From: Corynebacterium propinquum DSM 44285
GTDB lineage: Bacteria > Actinomycetota > Actinomycetes > Mycobacteriales > Mycobacteriaceae
DNA: 64,000 bases
NCBI RefSeq assembly: GCF_000375525.1
Contig: NZ_AQXC01000009.1
Span: 66,314 to 130,313 of the forward strand
Direction: 5' to 3'
Positions 26,986 to 35,647 of the stretch are shown here, in pieces. The notes beneath the pieces were generated by a model that worked only from the letters and a program-made list of their open reading frames with translations, made no database searches and was not told the DNA's origin. How positions within the stretch are numbered: position 1 is the stretch's first letter; the number at the start of each line of letters is the position of its first letter. Made by a program: the position numbers and the translations under genes.

Positions 26986-27093
26986 ATGCAGCTAGATAAC
27001 CTGATCGCTCTGTCCAACAATTTCTTCGGCCCAGCTATCCACGAATTTTTTGCTAGTTTTTCGAAGCTGAGCGCTGTATTGCACCTGCTGTAA
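26986..27093 (+). CDS. Possible 35-residue hydrophobic peptide, porin-like (PorA/PorH type)
   Basis: An ATG at 26986, eight bases after GAAAGAG, opens 35 codons ending in TAA. The product starts MQLDNLIALSNNFFGPAI and ends with FSKLSAVLHLL. It has no signal peptide and no cysteine, with hydrophobic residues spread on one side of a helix (L, F, I) and polar residues on the other. Corynebacteria make very short helical outer-membrane porins of this style (PorA, PorH, PorB) that lack signal sequences. The match here is in length, composition and lack of signal, not in recognised sequence. A promoter-like pair lies upstream. It stands alone in about 600 bp between a mycolyltransferase gene and lpd. 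Confidence 0.4.
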   Translation: MQLDNLIALSNNFFGPAIHEFFASFSKLSAVLHLL

Positions 27094-27118
27094 AACCACA
27101 ATCCGCCGTCGTCGGAAT

Positions 27119-27168
27119 GACGCCAACGAACGACGCTAACGAACAACGCCATCGAACGACGCCGGAAT
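27119..27168. repeat. 13-bp tandem repeats after the peptide gene
   Basis: The units GACGCCAACGAAC, GACGCTAACGAAC and AACGCCATCGAAC are followed by the partial unit GACGCCGGAAT. The flanks carry a direct repeat TATTGCACCTGC (27077-27088 and 27173-27184) and an inverted repeat GCACCTGCGG / CCGCAGGTGC (27176-27185 and 27230-27239). Confidence 0.7.
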
Positions 27169-27276
27169 TAATATTGCACCTGCGGTAACTTAAGTCCCGG
27201 TAACTCCAGTTACATTCGGGAGATTCTCCCCGCAGGTGCTTTCACATGTTCCCAGCAATTACGTATGCTGGAAGGC

Positions 27277-28692
27277 GTGACTAAAGAACATTATGATCTC
27301 GTTGTACTCGGCGCCGGACCAGGCGGATACGTTGCCGCCATTCGCGCTGCTCAGCTAGGCAAGAAAGTTGCCGTCGTGGAAAAGCAATATTGGGGCGGCG
27401 TCTGCCTCAATGTTGGCTGCATTCCGTCGAAAGCACTGCTGAAAAACGCTGAGGTTGCCCACACCTTCAATCACGAGGCCAAGGACTTTGGTATCTCGGG
27501 TGATGTTTCTTTTGATTACCCGACTGCCCACAAGCGCTCGCGCAAGGTCTCGAAGAAGATCGTTGGTGGCATCCACTATTTGATGAAGAAGAATAAGATC
27601 CAGGAGATCAACGGCCTGGGCCACTTCAAGGATGCCAAGACCATCGAGGTGAAAGAAGGCGACGACGAAGGCAAGACTCTGACCTTCGACGATTGCATTA
27701 TCGCCACCGGTTCCGTCGTCAAGACCCTGCCTGGCATTGAGCTGGGCGGCAACATTGTTTCCTACGAAGAACAGATCCTCAACGAAAACGCACCAGAATC
27801 CATGGTGATCGTGGGCGCTGGCGCCATCGGTATGGAGTTCGCCTACGTTTTGGCGAACTACGGCGTGGACGTCACCGTCGTAGAATTTATGGACCGCGTG
27901 CTGCCTAATGAAGATGCAGACGTGTCGAAGGAAATTGCGAAGCAGTATAAGAAGCTCGGCGTTAAGCTGCTGACCAGCTACAAGACCACCTCTGTCAAGG
28001 ACAATGGCGACAATGTCACCGTTGAGGTGGAATCCAAGGATGGCAAGAAGCAAGACACTCTGACTGTCGATCGCTGCTTGGTTGCGGTTGGTTTCGCTCC
28101 ACGTGTTGAGGGCTTTGGTCTGGAAAACACTGGCGTAGAGCTTACTGAGCGCGGCGCGATCGCGATCGACGAGCGCATGCGCACCAACGTGGACGGCATT
28201 TACGCCATTGGTGACGTCACCGCGAAACTGCAGTTGGCGCACGTCGCCGAGGCGCAAGGCGTGGTTGCAGCAGAGACCATTGGCGGCGTCGAAACCCAAG
28301 AATTGGGTGACTACCAGATGATGCCTCGCGCTACTTTCTGTAACCCTCAGGTTGCGTCCTTTGGTTACACGGAAGAAGCCGCCAAGGAGAAATGGCCTGA
28401 CCGCGACATCAAGGTTGCCACCTTCCCGTTCTCGGCTAACGGTAAGGCTCTCGGGCTGAATGAGTCCGCTGGTTTCACCAAGCTCATTGCTGATGGTGAA
28501 TTCGGCGAGTTGCTCGGTGCCCACCTGGTTGGTTCCAACGTTTCTGAGTTGCTGCCACAGTTGACCCTCGCGCAGCGCTTTGACCTGACCGCAGGCGAAA
28601 TCGCGCGCAACGTGCACACCCACCCAACGCTGTCTGAAGGAATGAAAGAAGTCGCTCACGGCGTTGCTGACGGCCACATGATTAACCTTTAA
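27277..28692 (+). CDS. lpd: Dihydrolipoamide dehydrogenase (E3)
   Basis: Lpd reoxidises the lipoyl groups of pyruvate and 2-oxoglutarate dehydrogenase complexes and transfers electrons through FAD to NAD. The protein of about 471 residues has the FAD site [14 protein letters not shown], the redox disulfide [13 protein letters not shown], the NAD site [11 protein letters not shown], the second FAD contact GIYAIGDV, and the C-terminal catalytic HTHPTLSE. An upstream ATG at 27265 is also open in frame. GTG 27277 gives the N-terminus [12 protein letters not shown] expected of corynebacterial Lpd, although GGAAGG lies unusually close to it. It is a single gene ending in a clear terminator. Confidence 0.96.
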   Translation: MTKEHYDLVVLGAGPGGYVAAIRAAQLGKKVAVVEKQYWGGVCLNVGCIPSKALLKNAEVAHTFNHEAKDFGISGDVSFDYPTAHKRSRKVSKKIVGGIHYLMKKNKIQEINGLGHFKDAKTIEVKEGDDEGKTLTFDDCIIATGSVVKTLPGIELGGNIVSYEEQILNENAPESMVIVGAGAIGMEFAYVLANYGVDVTVVEFMDRVLPNEDADVSKEIAKQYKKLGVKLLTSYKTTSVKDNGDNVTVEVESKDGKKQDTLTVDRCLVAVGFAPRVEGFGLENTGVELTERGAIAIDERMRTNVDGIYAIGDVTAKLQLAHVAEAQGVVAAETIGGVETQELGDYQMMPRATFCNPQVASFGYTEEAAKEKWPDRDIKVATFPFSANGKALGLNESAGFTKLIADGEFGELLGAHLVGSNVSELLPQLTLAQRFDLTAGEIARNVHTHPTLSEGMKEVAHGVADGHMINL

Positions 28693-28744
28693 GCTTGGCT
28701 GAAATTTTTCTGTGGCGAAGGATCTCGCATTAGATCCTTGCTTT

Positions 28745-28787
28745 GGCCGCTCTACCGTTCTTGTCGACGGTGGGGCGGCCGTTTTGT
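28745..28787 (+). terminator. Rho-independent terminator after lpd
   Basis: GGCCGCTCTACCG pairs with CGGTGGGGCGGCC (13 pairs including two G-T wobbles) around a 10-base loop, followed by GTTTTGT. Confidence 0.85.
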
Positions 28788-28871
28788 ATGTGATGGGTGG
28801 GAAACCTGCGATACTGATCAAAAGTTTGACACAGTATGGGTGAATGCTGGCTAGCTGATAATTACCTGTGT

Positions 28872-28979
28872 CTAACCTCACATAAAAACGGTTTTAGTGA
28901 CGTATCTTGAATTATGTTGCCCTAAGGGTCGTGGCAGCGGCGATATTGGATTTGCGGTTTAAGCCTAGCCTCACATAAA
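28872..28979 (+). promoter_or_regulatory. Upstream region of sdhCAB with a repeated 15-bp element
   Basis: CTAACCTCACATAAA (28872-28886) recurs as CTAGCCTCACATAAA (28965-28979), differing at one base, 93 bp apart. The stretch 28693-29088 otherwise has no gene apart from the lpd terminator. Corynebacterial sdh operons are known to be controlled by several regulators (DtxR, RipA, RamA, RamB in C. glutamicum). The repeat may be a binding site pair for one of these, which I cannot assign. Confidence 0.45.
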
Positions 28980-29088
28980 GCGCCTGCGAGATGATGCCCA
29001 GTCGGTGCCAAAATCCCACCCAGTGCACCATTTTGGTTCGCATCAACACCCCTTATCGCCGTATGGTTATAGCGACAATGGAGGTGCC

Positions 29089-29844
29089 ATGACAATAAAG
29101 AATCCTGATCGTGAGGCAATCGCCCACGGAAAAATCTCGAACGAAAAAATTCGCGAATCGCCGTCAGTCCCAACGTGGGCCATCAAACTGATTATGGCGA
29201 TTACTGGCCTGCTCTTCGTGCTCTTCACGCTGGGACACATGGCCGGAAACTTGAAGCTGTACGCCCCAGCACACGATGGGGTACCAGCCCTTGATGAATA
29301 CGGTGAGTTCCTCCGTAGCATTGGTTCGCCACTGCTGCCGGAACAGGCTTTCCTGTGGGGCTTCCGTATTGTCTTGCTGGCAGCGTTGATCCTGCACGTG
29401 TGGGGCGCTTTTGTCCTGATCACCCGTGCCAAGCAGTCCCGCGGTAAATTCAACCGCACCAACTTGATGGGCGGCGTAGACTCCTTCGCTACTCGCACCA
29501 TGCTTGTCACCGGCCTGTTCATCCTGCTGTTCGTGTGCTTCCACTTGCTGGACCTGACCTTGGGCATCGCCCCGGCTGCCACCGAGCAGTTCGTGCACGG
29601 TGAAGTACACGCCAACATGGTTGCTACCTTCAGCCGTTGGCCAGTCACCATTTTCTACGTGGTCGCTATGTGCCTGCTGTTCCTGCACATGTCCCACGGT
29701 ATTCGCTTGGCTGTCTCGGACTTGGGTATCACCGGCCGTAAGTGGCGCCAGACTTTCGTTGTGCTGGCCTACATCATTCCGGCTGTGGTTGTCATCGGCA
29801 ACATCGTCATGCCTGTGTCCGTCCTGTTTGGTTGGGTGAGCTAG
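29089..29844 (+). CDS. sdhC: Succinate dehydrogenase membrane subunit (cytochrome b type)
   Basis: SdhC anchors succinate:menaquinone reductase in the membrane and carries heme b. From ATG 29089, six bases after GGAGG, the protein has 251 residues with five membrane helices (about 31-50, 90-112, 137-158, 185-207, 221-247). Histidines at about 50, 103, 152, 200 and 203 are candidate heme ligands. This is the single-anchor, di-heme B-type enzyme, and accordingly no sdhD follows. The open frame runs further upstream to 29005, but only 29089 has a ribosome site. Confidence 0.93.
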   Translation: MTIKNPDREAIAHGKISNEKIRESPSVPTWAIKLIMAITGLLFVLFTLGHMAGNLKLYAPAHDGVPALDEYGEFLRSIGSPLLPEQAFLWGFRIVLLAALILHVWGAFVLITRAKQSRGKFNRTNLMGGVDSFATRTMLVTGLFILLFVCFHLLDLTLGIAPAATEQFVHGEVHANMVATFSRWPVTIFYVVAMCLLFLHMSHGIRLAVSDLGITGRKWRQTFVVLAYIIPAVVVIGNIVMPVSVLFGWVS

Positions 29845-29910
29845 AGCGTCGTAAAGCGCTGTAACGCTTGCAGTGCCCCGATATTTCTAGCCTGATCAGA
29901 AAGTTAGATT

Positions 29911-31920
29911 ATGAGCAACACTGATACTTCGACTCGTAAAGAGTTCCGCCAGCCAGACTCTATCGTCGATGGGGTCACCCCAGGCGAGATCCTGGACAAC
30001 GCGGAACCAAAGGGCGTCCCTATGCGGGATATGTGGAATTACCACAAAGACCACATGAACTTGGTCTCCCCGCTGAACCGCCGTAAATTCACCGTCTTGA
30101 TCGTCGGTACCGGCCTGTCCGGTGGCGCAGCCGCTGCGGCACTTGGCGAGCTCGGCTATGACGTGAAGGTCTTTTCCTACCATGACTCGCCTCGTCGTGC
30201 GCACTCCATTGCTGCACAGGGTGGTGTCAACTCCGCGCGTGGTAAGAAAGTCGACAACGACTCCGCTTACCGCCACGTCAAAGACACAGTTAAGGGGGGC
30301 GACTACCGCTGTCGTGAGTCTGACTGCTGGCGCTTGGCGCTGGAATCCGGCCGCGTTATCGACCACATGAACGCCATCGGTGCTCCATTCGCCCGTGAAT
30401 ACGGCGGAACCCTGGCAACCCGTTCTTTCGGTGGTGTGCAGGTCTCCCGTACCTACTACACCCGTGGTCAAACCGGTCAGCAGCTGCAGCTGTCGACCAC
30501 CTCGGCGCTGTACCGCCAGATCGGCCTGGGCAACGTAGAGATGTTCGCGCATCACGACATGCAGGACATCATTGTCCGCGACATCGATGGTGTGAAGCAC
30601 TGCGACGGCATCGTGACCCGGAACCTGATCGACGGTGAGATCAAGGCTTTCACCGGCCACGCGACTGTCATCGCGACTGGCGGTTACGGCAACGTCTACC
30701 ACATGTCGACGTTGGCGAAGAACTCGAACGCAGGCGCCATGATGCGTGCCTACGAACGGGGCGCTTACCTGGCATCGCCTGCGTATATCCAGTTCCACCC
30801 AACTGGTCTGCCGGTCAACTCCACCTGGCAGTCGAAGACGACGCTGATGTCGGAATCGCTGCGTAACGACGGCCGCATCTGGTCGCCGAAGAAAGAGGGC
30901 GATGACCGCGACCCGAACTCCATTCCAGAGGACGAGCGCGACTACTTCTTGGAGCGCCGCTACCCGGCATTCGGTAACTTGGTCCCTCGTGACGTTGCCT
31001 CCCGCGCACTGTCACAACAGATCAACGCCGGTTTGGGCGTCGGCCCGATGCAGAACTCCTGCTACCTGGACTTCCGGGACGCCATCGAGCGTTTGGGTAA
31101 AGATACCGTGCGTTCGCGCTACTCCAACCTGTTCCAGATGTATGAAGAGTCCATTGGTGAAGACCCTTACGAGACTCCGATGCGTATTGCACCGACCTGT
31201 CACTTCACCATGGGTGGTCTATGGACAGACTTCAACGAGATGACGTCCATCGACGGCTTGTTTGCTGCCGGTGAGGCTTCGTGGACGTACCACGGTGCAA
31301 ACCGTCTGGGCGCTAACTCGCTGCTGTCGGCATCGGTTGACGGTTGGTTCACCCTGCCGTTCACCATCCCGAACTACTTGGCCGAGCACCTGGGCGAAGA
31401 AAAACTCTCCGAGGATTCCGCAGAAGCGCAGGAAGTCGTCGAAGAGGTTAAGGATCGCTTGAACCGCTTGATGAGCATCGAAGGCGACGACCCGCACGGT
31501 GCTGAGCACTACCACCGCCAGCTCGGTGAGATCCTCTACTGGGGTTGCGGCGTGTCCCGTAACGTCGAAGACCTCAAGACCTCCATCGAGAAAATCCGCG
31601 AAATCCGTCGTGACTTCTGGGCCAACGTTCGTGTGACCGGCCAGCTGCACGACATGAACCAGGACCTGGAATACGCACAGCGCGTCGCCGACTACCTCGA
31701 CCTCGGTGAGCTGATGTGCATCGACGCGCTGGACCGCGATGAGTCCGCCGGTGCGCACTACCGTGACGATCACCTTTCCGAAGACGGCGAGGCAGAACGT
31801 GACGACGAAAACTGGTGCTTCGTTTCTGCATGGCAGCCAAACGGCCCAGAGAAGTTCATCCGCCACGCCGATCCTCTGTACTTCGACTCGATTCCGCTGA
31901 TGACAAGGAACTACAAGTAA
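29911..31920 (+). CDS. sdhA: Succinate dehydrogenase flavoprotein subunit
   Basis: SdhA oxidises succinate to fumarate on covalently bound FAD. The 669-residue protein has the dinucleotide site TVLIVGTGLSGGAAA near residue 61, the flavin attachment region RAHSIAAQGGVN (His) near residue 96, the active-site segment HPTGLP near 295, and RLGANSLLSA near 465. It overlaps the sdhB start by one base (TAATG), so the two subunits are translationally coupled. It follows sdhC by 66 bases in the operon. Confidence 0.97.
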   Translation: MSNTDTSTRKEFRQPDSIVDGVTPGEILDNAEPKGVPMRDMWNYHKDHMNLVSPLNRRKFTVLIVGTGLSGGAAAAALGELGYDVKVFSYHDSPRRAHSIAAQGGVNSARGKKVDNDSAYRHVKDTVKGGDYRCRESDCWRLALESGRVIDHMNAIGAPFAREYGGTLATRSFGGVQVSRTYYTRGQTGQQLQLSTTSALYRQIGLGNVEMFAHHDMQDIIVRDIDGVKHCDGIVTRNLIDGEIKAFTGHATVIATGGYGNVYHMSTLAKNSNAGAMMRAYERGAYLASPAYIQFHPTGLPVNSTWQSKTTLMSESLRNDGRIWSPKKEGDDRDPNSIPEDERDYFLERRYPAFGNLVPRDVASRALSQQINAGLGVGPMQNSCYLDFRDAIERLGKDTVRSRYSNLFQMYEESIGEDPYETPMRIAPTCHFTMGGLWTDFNEMTSIDGLFAAGEASWTYHGANRLGANSLLSASVDGWFTLPFTIPNYLAEHLGEEKLSEDSAEAQEVVEEVKDRLNRLMSIEGDDPHGAEHYHRQLGEILYWGCGVSRNVEDLKTSIEKIREIRRDFWANVRVTGQLHDMNQDLEYAQRVADYLDLGELMCIDALDRDESAGAHYRDDHLSEDGEAERDDENWCFVSAWQPNGPEKFIRHADPLYFDSIPLMTRNYK

Positions 31921-32669
31921 TGAAATTGACACTTGAAGTCTGGCGTCAGGCCGGACCTACGCAAGAAGGCAGCTTCGAGACCGTTCAGGTCGACGACGCC
32001 GTCGAGCAGATGTCCATCCTGGAGCTGTTGGACCACGTCAACACCGGACGCATCGAAGAAAACAAAGAACCATTCGCATTTGCCTCCGACTGCCGTGAGG
32101 GCATCTGCGGTACCTGTGGTTTGCTGATCAACGGACGCCCACACGGCCCAGGCCAGAACACCCCGGCCTGCCAGCAGCGTCTGTTCCAGTTCAACGACGG
32201 TGATACCCTGCGTCTGGAGCCACTGCGTTCCGCCGCATTCCCCGTCATCAAAGACATGGTCGTTGACCGTTCCGCACTGGACGACATTATGCACCAGGGT
32301 GGTTACGTCTCCATGGACGCCGGTACTGCACCGGACGCCGATACCCTGTTGCAGAACTCGCAAGATAACGAAATCGCACTGGACCACGCAGCCTGCATTG
32401 GCTGTGGTGCTTGTGTGGCGGCCTGCCCAAATGGCGCTGCCCACCTGTTCACCGGTGCCAAGCTGGTGCACTTGTCAATGTCGCCACTCGGTGCCAAGGA
32501 ACGCGGCAAGCGTGCCCGCAACATGGTCGACGAGCTTGAGCAGAATTTCGGTGGCTGCTCCCTGTACGGCGAGTGCGCAGATGTCTGCCCAGCAGGCATC
32601 CCACTGACCGCCGTCTCGGCAGTCACCCGTGAGCGTGCCCGCGCTGCATTCCGCTCGAAGGACGACTAA
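31920..32669 (+). CDS. sdhB: Succinate dehydrogenase iron-sulfur subunit
   Basis: SdhB passes electrons from FAD to the membrane subunit. The 249-residue protein has the 2Fe-2S cysteines CREGICGTCGLLING and a further Cys in NTPACQQ. A ferredoxin-like CIGCGACVAACPNG cluster and CSLYGECADVCPAGIP supply the remaining Fe-S centres. The start ATG shares its first base with the sdhA stop. All ligands appear present and the length is normal for corynebacteria. Confidence 0.97.
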   Translation: MKLTLEVWRQAGPTQEGSFETVQVDDAVEQMSILELLDHVNTGRIEENKEPFAFASDCREGICGTCGLLINGRPHGPGQNTPACQQRLFQFNDGDTLRLEPLRSAAFPVIKDMVVDRSALDDIMHQGGYVSMDAGTAPDADTLLQNSQDNEIALDHAACIGCGACVAACPNGAAHLFTGAKLVHLSMSPLGAKERGKRARNMVDELEQNFGGCSLYGECADVCPAGIPLTAVSAVTRERARAAFRSKDD

Positions 32670-32805
32670 TACGATTCGGGTCGGCGCGGTGTACGATCCC
32701 CACCGCTAATCGGGGTTATATGCACTGCGTCGGCACCACTTTTGCTGGCAGCACATCTAGACTAGAGTTGTCACTAGTGATACAGAAGAAAGGCTTTGGC
32801 ACCCC

Positions 32806-33174
32806 ATGAGCACCAATGAACAGGTAGCGGACTTCGCTGCGGAGACCTACCCAAGCTATTCGCAGGAACTGCACCACAGCTACATCGAGGGCTACAACCC
32901 AGTGTCGCTGGCTGCGCCGCACTCGTCGCTGTTGCGTAACTCGACGTGGATTGGCATGGGTCTTCTTCTCGGCTTCTTCCCATTCGCCGGTACCCTCATT
33001 TGGGGAATCAGCACTGGTATTTGGGATGACGGCACTGCTGCTAATTACTCCACTATTCTGACTATCATTGGTGCCATCGGCGTCGTCGTTACTCTGGTCG
33101 GCGGTTTCGGTTCGATTCATTTCGGCCGCCGCTACTACCGGAAATACGTGAAGGAAACCGGCCGCACCTCCTAG
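32806..33174 (+). CDS. Small membrane protein downstream of sdhCAB (unknown function)
   Basis: This 122-residue protein has two membrane segments (about residues 46-68 and 84-106), a polar N-terminus rich in Tyr/Ser/His and a basic C-terminal tail (GRRYYRKYVKE). An AAGAAAGG ribosome site lies about 16 bases upstream of the ATG. Its position after sdhCAB is conserved, as far as I recall, in corynebacteria. I do not know its function. A strong terminator follows. Confidence 0.8.
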   Translation: MSTNEQVADFAAETYPSYSQELHHSYIEGYNPVSLAAPHSSLLRNSTWIGMGLLLGFFPFAGTLIWGISTGIWDDGTAANYSTILTIIGAIGVVVTLVGGFGSIHFGRRYYRKYVKETGRTS

Positions 33175-33195
33175 CGCCGCCTTTCCTGCCAGCCT

Positions 33196-33245
33196 GGCCC
33201 CGCACCTGCTTAGATGCTCACCGCGTCTAGGCGGGGCGGGGCTTT
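33196..33245 (+). terminator. Rho-independent terminator
   Basis: GCCCCGC...TAGATGC pairs with GCGTCTA...GCGGGGC, followed by GGGGCTTTTCG. It closes the sdh and small membrane protein region. Confidence 0.75.
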
Positions 33246-33305
33246 TCGTAGCTTTACTCGGAAGCCGCCACCCTAGTCTCTGCAGATCTGGAGTTCATTG
33301 AGCAC

Positions 33306-34688
33306 ATGAATGCCCCACAACACCGCGCCCGCCCAGGCGTTAGTCCTACCCGGCAGGGTGCTAGCACTATCCGGCAGGGTGCTAGTACTAGTCGCCCGGG
33401 CGCTAACACCATGCCAGGGTTGAACTCTGGACCCACAGACGAACAACGTGCAGCGGAATTACGCAAGCACAAAATCTTCGTTACCGGCTTGTTGGTACTA
33501 GCGGCTGCCATATTCTTGGCCTGTTCCTGGTGGCAAAGCCAACCTGGCGCCATCCCGGCGTGGGTGGGCTACGTTCGCGCCGCAGCAGAAGCCGGCATGG
33601 TCGGTGGTCTTGCGGACTGGTTCGCGGTCACGGCGTTATTCCGGCACCCCATGGGGCTTCCGATCCCGCACACGGCCCTGATTCGCAGGAAAAAAGACCA
33701 GTTGGGCGATTCGCTGTCGCAGTTCGTTGGCGATAACTTCCTGAATGCAGAGTTGATTACCTCCAAGGTGCGCGAGGCCAAGCTGCCGGAATGGCTGGGG
33801 AAGTGGCTGAGTGAGGGGGAGAATGCAGAAAAGGTCTCCCGCGAGGCCGGGAAACTCACCACCAATATTATTCGTGCGATCGATGCGCAGGAAGCGGAGC
33901 AACTGATCCAAACGCACCTGATCGATAAAGCAGCCGAACCAATCTGGGGCCCGCCGTTGGGCCGCACGCTCGATTCGCTGATCGACGAAGGAAAGCTAGA
34001 ACCAGCGGTCGATGAAGTCGTGACCTGGGCGAAAAACAAGATCGACGAGTCGGAAGACTCCATCGTCACCCTCATCAATGATCGCATGCCGACGTGGGCA
34101 CCGCGTTTTGCTCGTCAGTTGGTGGGCGAAAAAGTCTTCCGCGAAATGGCGTCGTTTATCCGCGAGGTAGAAGCTGACCCACAGCATCCCGCGCGCAAAT
34201 CCATCCGGAAAGGTCTGCGGCAGTTGGCGTATGACCTTCAGTTTGATGGCACGATGATTAGCCGCGTCGAAGATTGGAAGGCCGATGTGCGGGGTTCCCG
34301 TGCAGTACAAGCCCTGCCTGGATTGTTGTGGGAGAAAGGCTCGTCGGGCTTGATCGCTGCCGCTGAAGACCCAGATTCCACTTTGCGACAGAAAATCGTC
34401 GAATTGTGTGTTCGCTGGGGCGAAAATATCCAATCTGATGACGAGTTGCGTACGTCATTGGATCGGCGCATCAACTCTGCGGTGGAGTTTTTGGCGAATA
34501 ATTATTCTTCGGAGGTCACCGGCATTATTTCTGAGACCATCGCACGCTGGGACGCCGATGAGGCCAGCGAAAAAATCGAGCTCATGGTGGGCAAAGACCT
34601 GCAGTTTATCCGTTTGAATGGCACGGTGGTTGGTGCGCTTGCGGGCCTGGTTATCTACACTGTCAATCAACTACTTTTTGGCGCCTAA
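33306..34688 (+). CDS. DUF445 family membrane protein
   Basis: This 460-residue protein of the DUF445 family (function unknown) has a membrane segment at about residues 57-75, the family motif GLADWFAVTALFRHPMGLPIPHT at about 100-122, a long helical middle and a C-terminal membrane segment (about 438-457). The first 35 residues are a low-complexity stretch with the repeat RQGAST/RPGANT. At DNA level this is a 21-bp tandem repeat (33351-33400, CGGCAGGGTGCTAG units). An internal ATG at 33411 would skip it, so the true start is uncertain. Confidence 0.88.
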   Translation: MNAPQHRARPGVSPTRQGASTIRQGASTSRPGANTMPGLNSGPTDEQRAAELRKHKIFVTGLLVLAAAIFLACSWWQSQPGAIPAWVGYVRAAAEAGMVGGLADWFAVTALFRHPMGLPIPHTALIRRKKDQLGDSLSQFVGDNFLNAELITSKVREAKLPEWLGKWLSEGENAEKVSREAGKLTTNIIRAIDAQEAEQLIQTHLIDKAAEPIWGPPLGRTLDSLIDEGKLEPAVDEVVTWAKNKIDESEDSIVTLINDRMPTWAPRFARQLVGEKVFREMASFIREVEADPQHPARKSIRKGLRQLAYDLQFDGTMISRVEDWKADVRGSRAVQALPGLLWEKGSSGLIAAAEDPDSTLRQKIVELCVRWGENIQSDDELRTSLDRRINSAVEFLANNYSSEVTGIISETIARWDADEASEKIELMVGKDLQFIRLNGTVVGALAGLVIYTVNQLLFGA

Positions 34689-34694
34689 ATTGCT

Positions 34695-34771
34695 CGAAGC
34701 ACTGACCCCGGTAAAGCACTGACCCTGACAAAGAACTGACGAAGTACGTACCCTGACGAAGCACTGACAGA
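34695..34771. repeat. Degenerate short tandem repeats between DUF445 gene and next gene
   Basis: Five imperfect copies of a 14-18 bp unit with core AAGCACTGACCCTGAC (AAGCACTGACC, AAGCACTGACCCTGAC, AAGAACTGAC, AAGTACGTACCCTGAC, AAGCACTGACAG) fill the gap before the ATG at 34791. No hairpin or gene is seen. Confidence 0.65.
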
Positions 34772-34790
34772 AGACAAAGGGAGCATAGCG

Positions 34791-35258
34791 ATGACCGATA
34801 AGCGTCAACGATTTTCGACGAGTGAGATTGTCGAATCACTGAAAGAAACAGGTTCGCGGGTCCGTTCCGTGGCCAGCGAATTTTCCGAAAACGCCGCCGA
34901 GAACTACCGGGCCCGGGGCACCGCGGAGACCGTCAAGAATGCCGCCAGGCAAACCGCGCGTGACTTCCGCGGCATCGAAAGTTTCGAAGATGCAAAGGAC
35001 ACAGGGGCGAAGCTCTGGAAACGAGGCAAGCACCTGGGCCGCGAGTTTAGTTCTAGTCTGAGCGATGCCGTCGGCAAGACCCGCAACAGTGAGGCCGCAC
35101 GCAAAGACACTAAAGGTACAACCGGTGAGCACACGGGTACGACGAACGACGGGCGGCCACGTATCATTGAGGGCGAAGTTATTGACGTTGATGGGCAGAA
35201 AGTGAACGGCCAGAGCTCATCCGACAAATCATTCCCGAGGAAAACCCAGAACCCATGA
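34791..35258 (+). CDS. Hydrophilic helical protein (unknown function)
   Basis: This 155-residue charged protein has no membrane segment. Residues about 10-100 look helical, with Ala/Glu/Arg/Lys-rich repeats (SEFSENAAENYRARGTAETV). The last 50 residues are polar and probably disordered, apart from a conserved-looking strand RPRIIEGEVIDVDG. The AAAGGGAG ribosome site is good. Its end overlaps the next start (ATGA), so it is coupled to the DUF2516 gene. I do not recognise a family. Confidence 0.75.
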   Translation: MTDKRQRFSTSEIVESLKETGSRVRSVASEFSENAAENYRARGTAETVKNAARQTARDFRGIESFEDAKDTGAKLWKRGKHLGREFSSSLSDAVGKTRNSEAARKDTKGTTGEHTGTTNDGRPRIIEGEVIDVDGQKVNGQSSSDKSFPRKTQNP

Positions 35259-35644
35259 TTGTTGACGTATTATCGCAAGCCAGCCTCGCCGCCGAGCAGA
35301 CCCAACACTTGGCACAGTTGCCGCCGAGTGGCCCAATGCTGGAGCCGTGGCAGCAAAACCTGTTTGACGGCGTGTTTTGGCTGCAGCAGGGCCTGTATTC
35401 ATTGGTGGCCATCGCTGGCCTGGTGGGGGCGATTTCTGCGGCCATGACGCGTGACGACGCCTTCGATGCGGATTCCCGGCAGTCGAAAATGGTTTGGGTC
35501 GCGATGCTGGCTGGTTCGGCGTTTATTGTGCCGATGCCCATCCCGATTTTGCCGTGGGTCGGCATGGTGATTATCGGTATTTACTGGTTCGATGTCCGGC
35601 CATCGCTGAGGGCGCTCATTAACGGCGAGTATCGCTGGGATTAG
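35255..35644 (+). CDS. DUF2516 family membrane protein
   Basis: This 129-residue protein has membrane segments at about 49-70 and 84-112 and the segments WVAMLAGSAF and VGMVIIGIYWFDVRP, typical of the actinobacterial DUF2516 family, whose function is unknown. It overlaps the upstream gene by four bases and its stop is followed within three bases by the next ATG, so three genes appear co-translated. Confidence 0.85.
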   Translation: MIVDVLSQASLAAEQTQHLAQLPPSGPMLEPWQQNLFDGVFWLQQGLYSLVAIAGLVGAISAAMTRDDAFDADSRQSKMVWVAMLAGSAFIVPMPIPILPWVGMVIIGIYWFDVRPSLRALINGEYRWD

Positions 35645-35647
35645 TTG

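Noticed and set aside
27355..28881. 508-residue open frame opposite lpd
   Set aside because: Antisense shadow of the lpd codons. The true gene has all E3 motifs.
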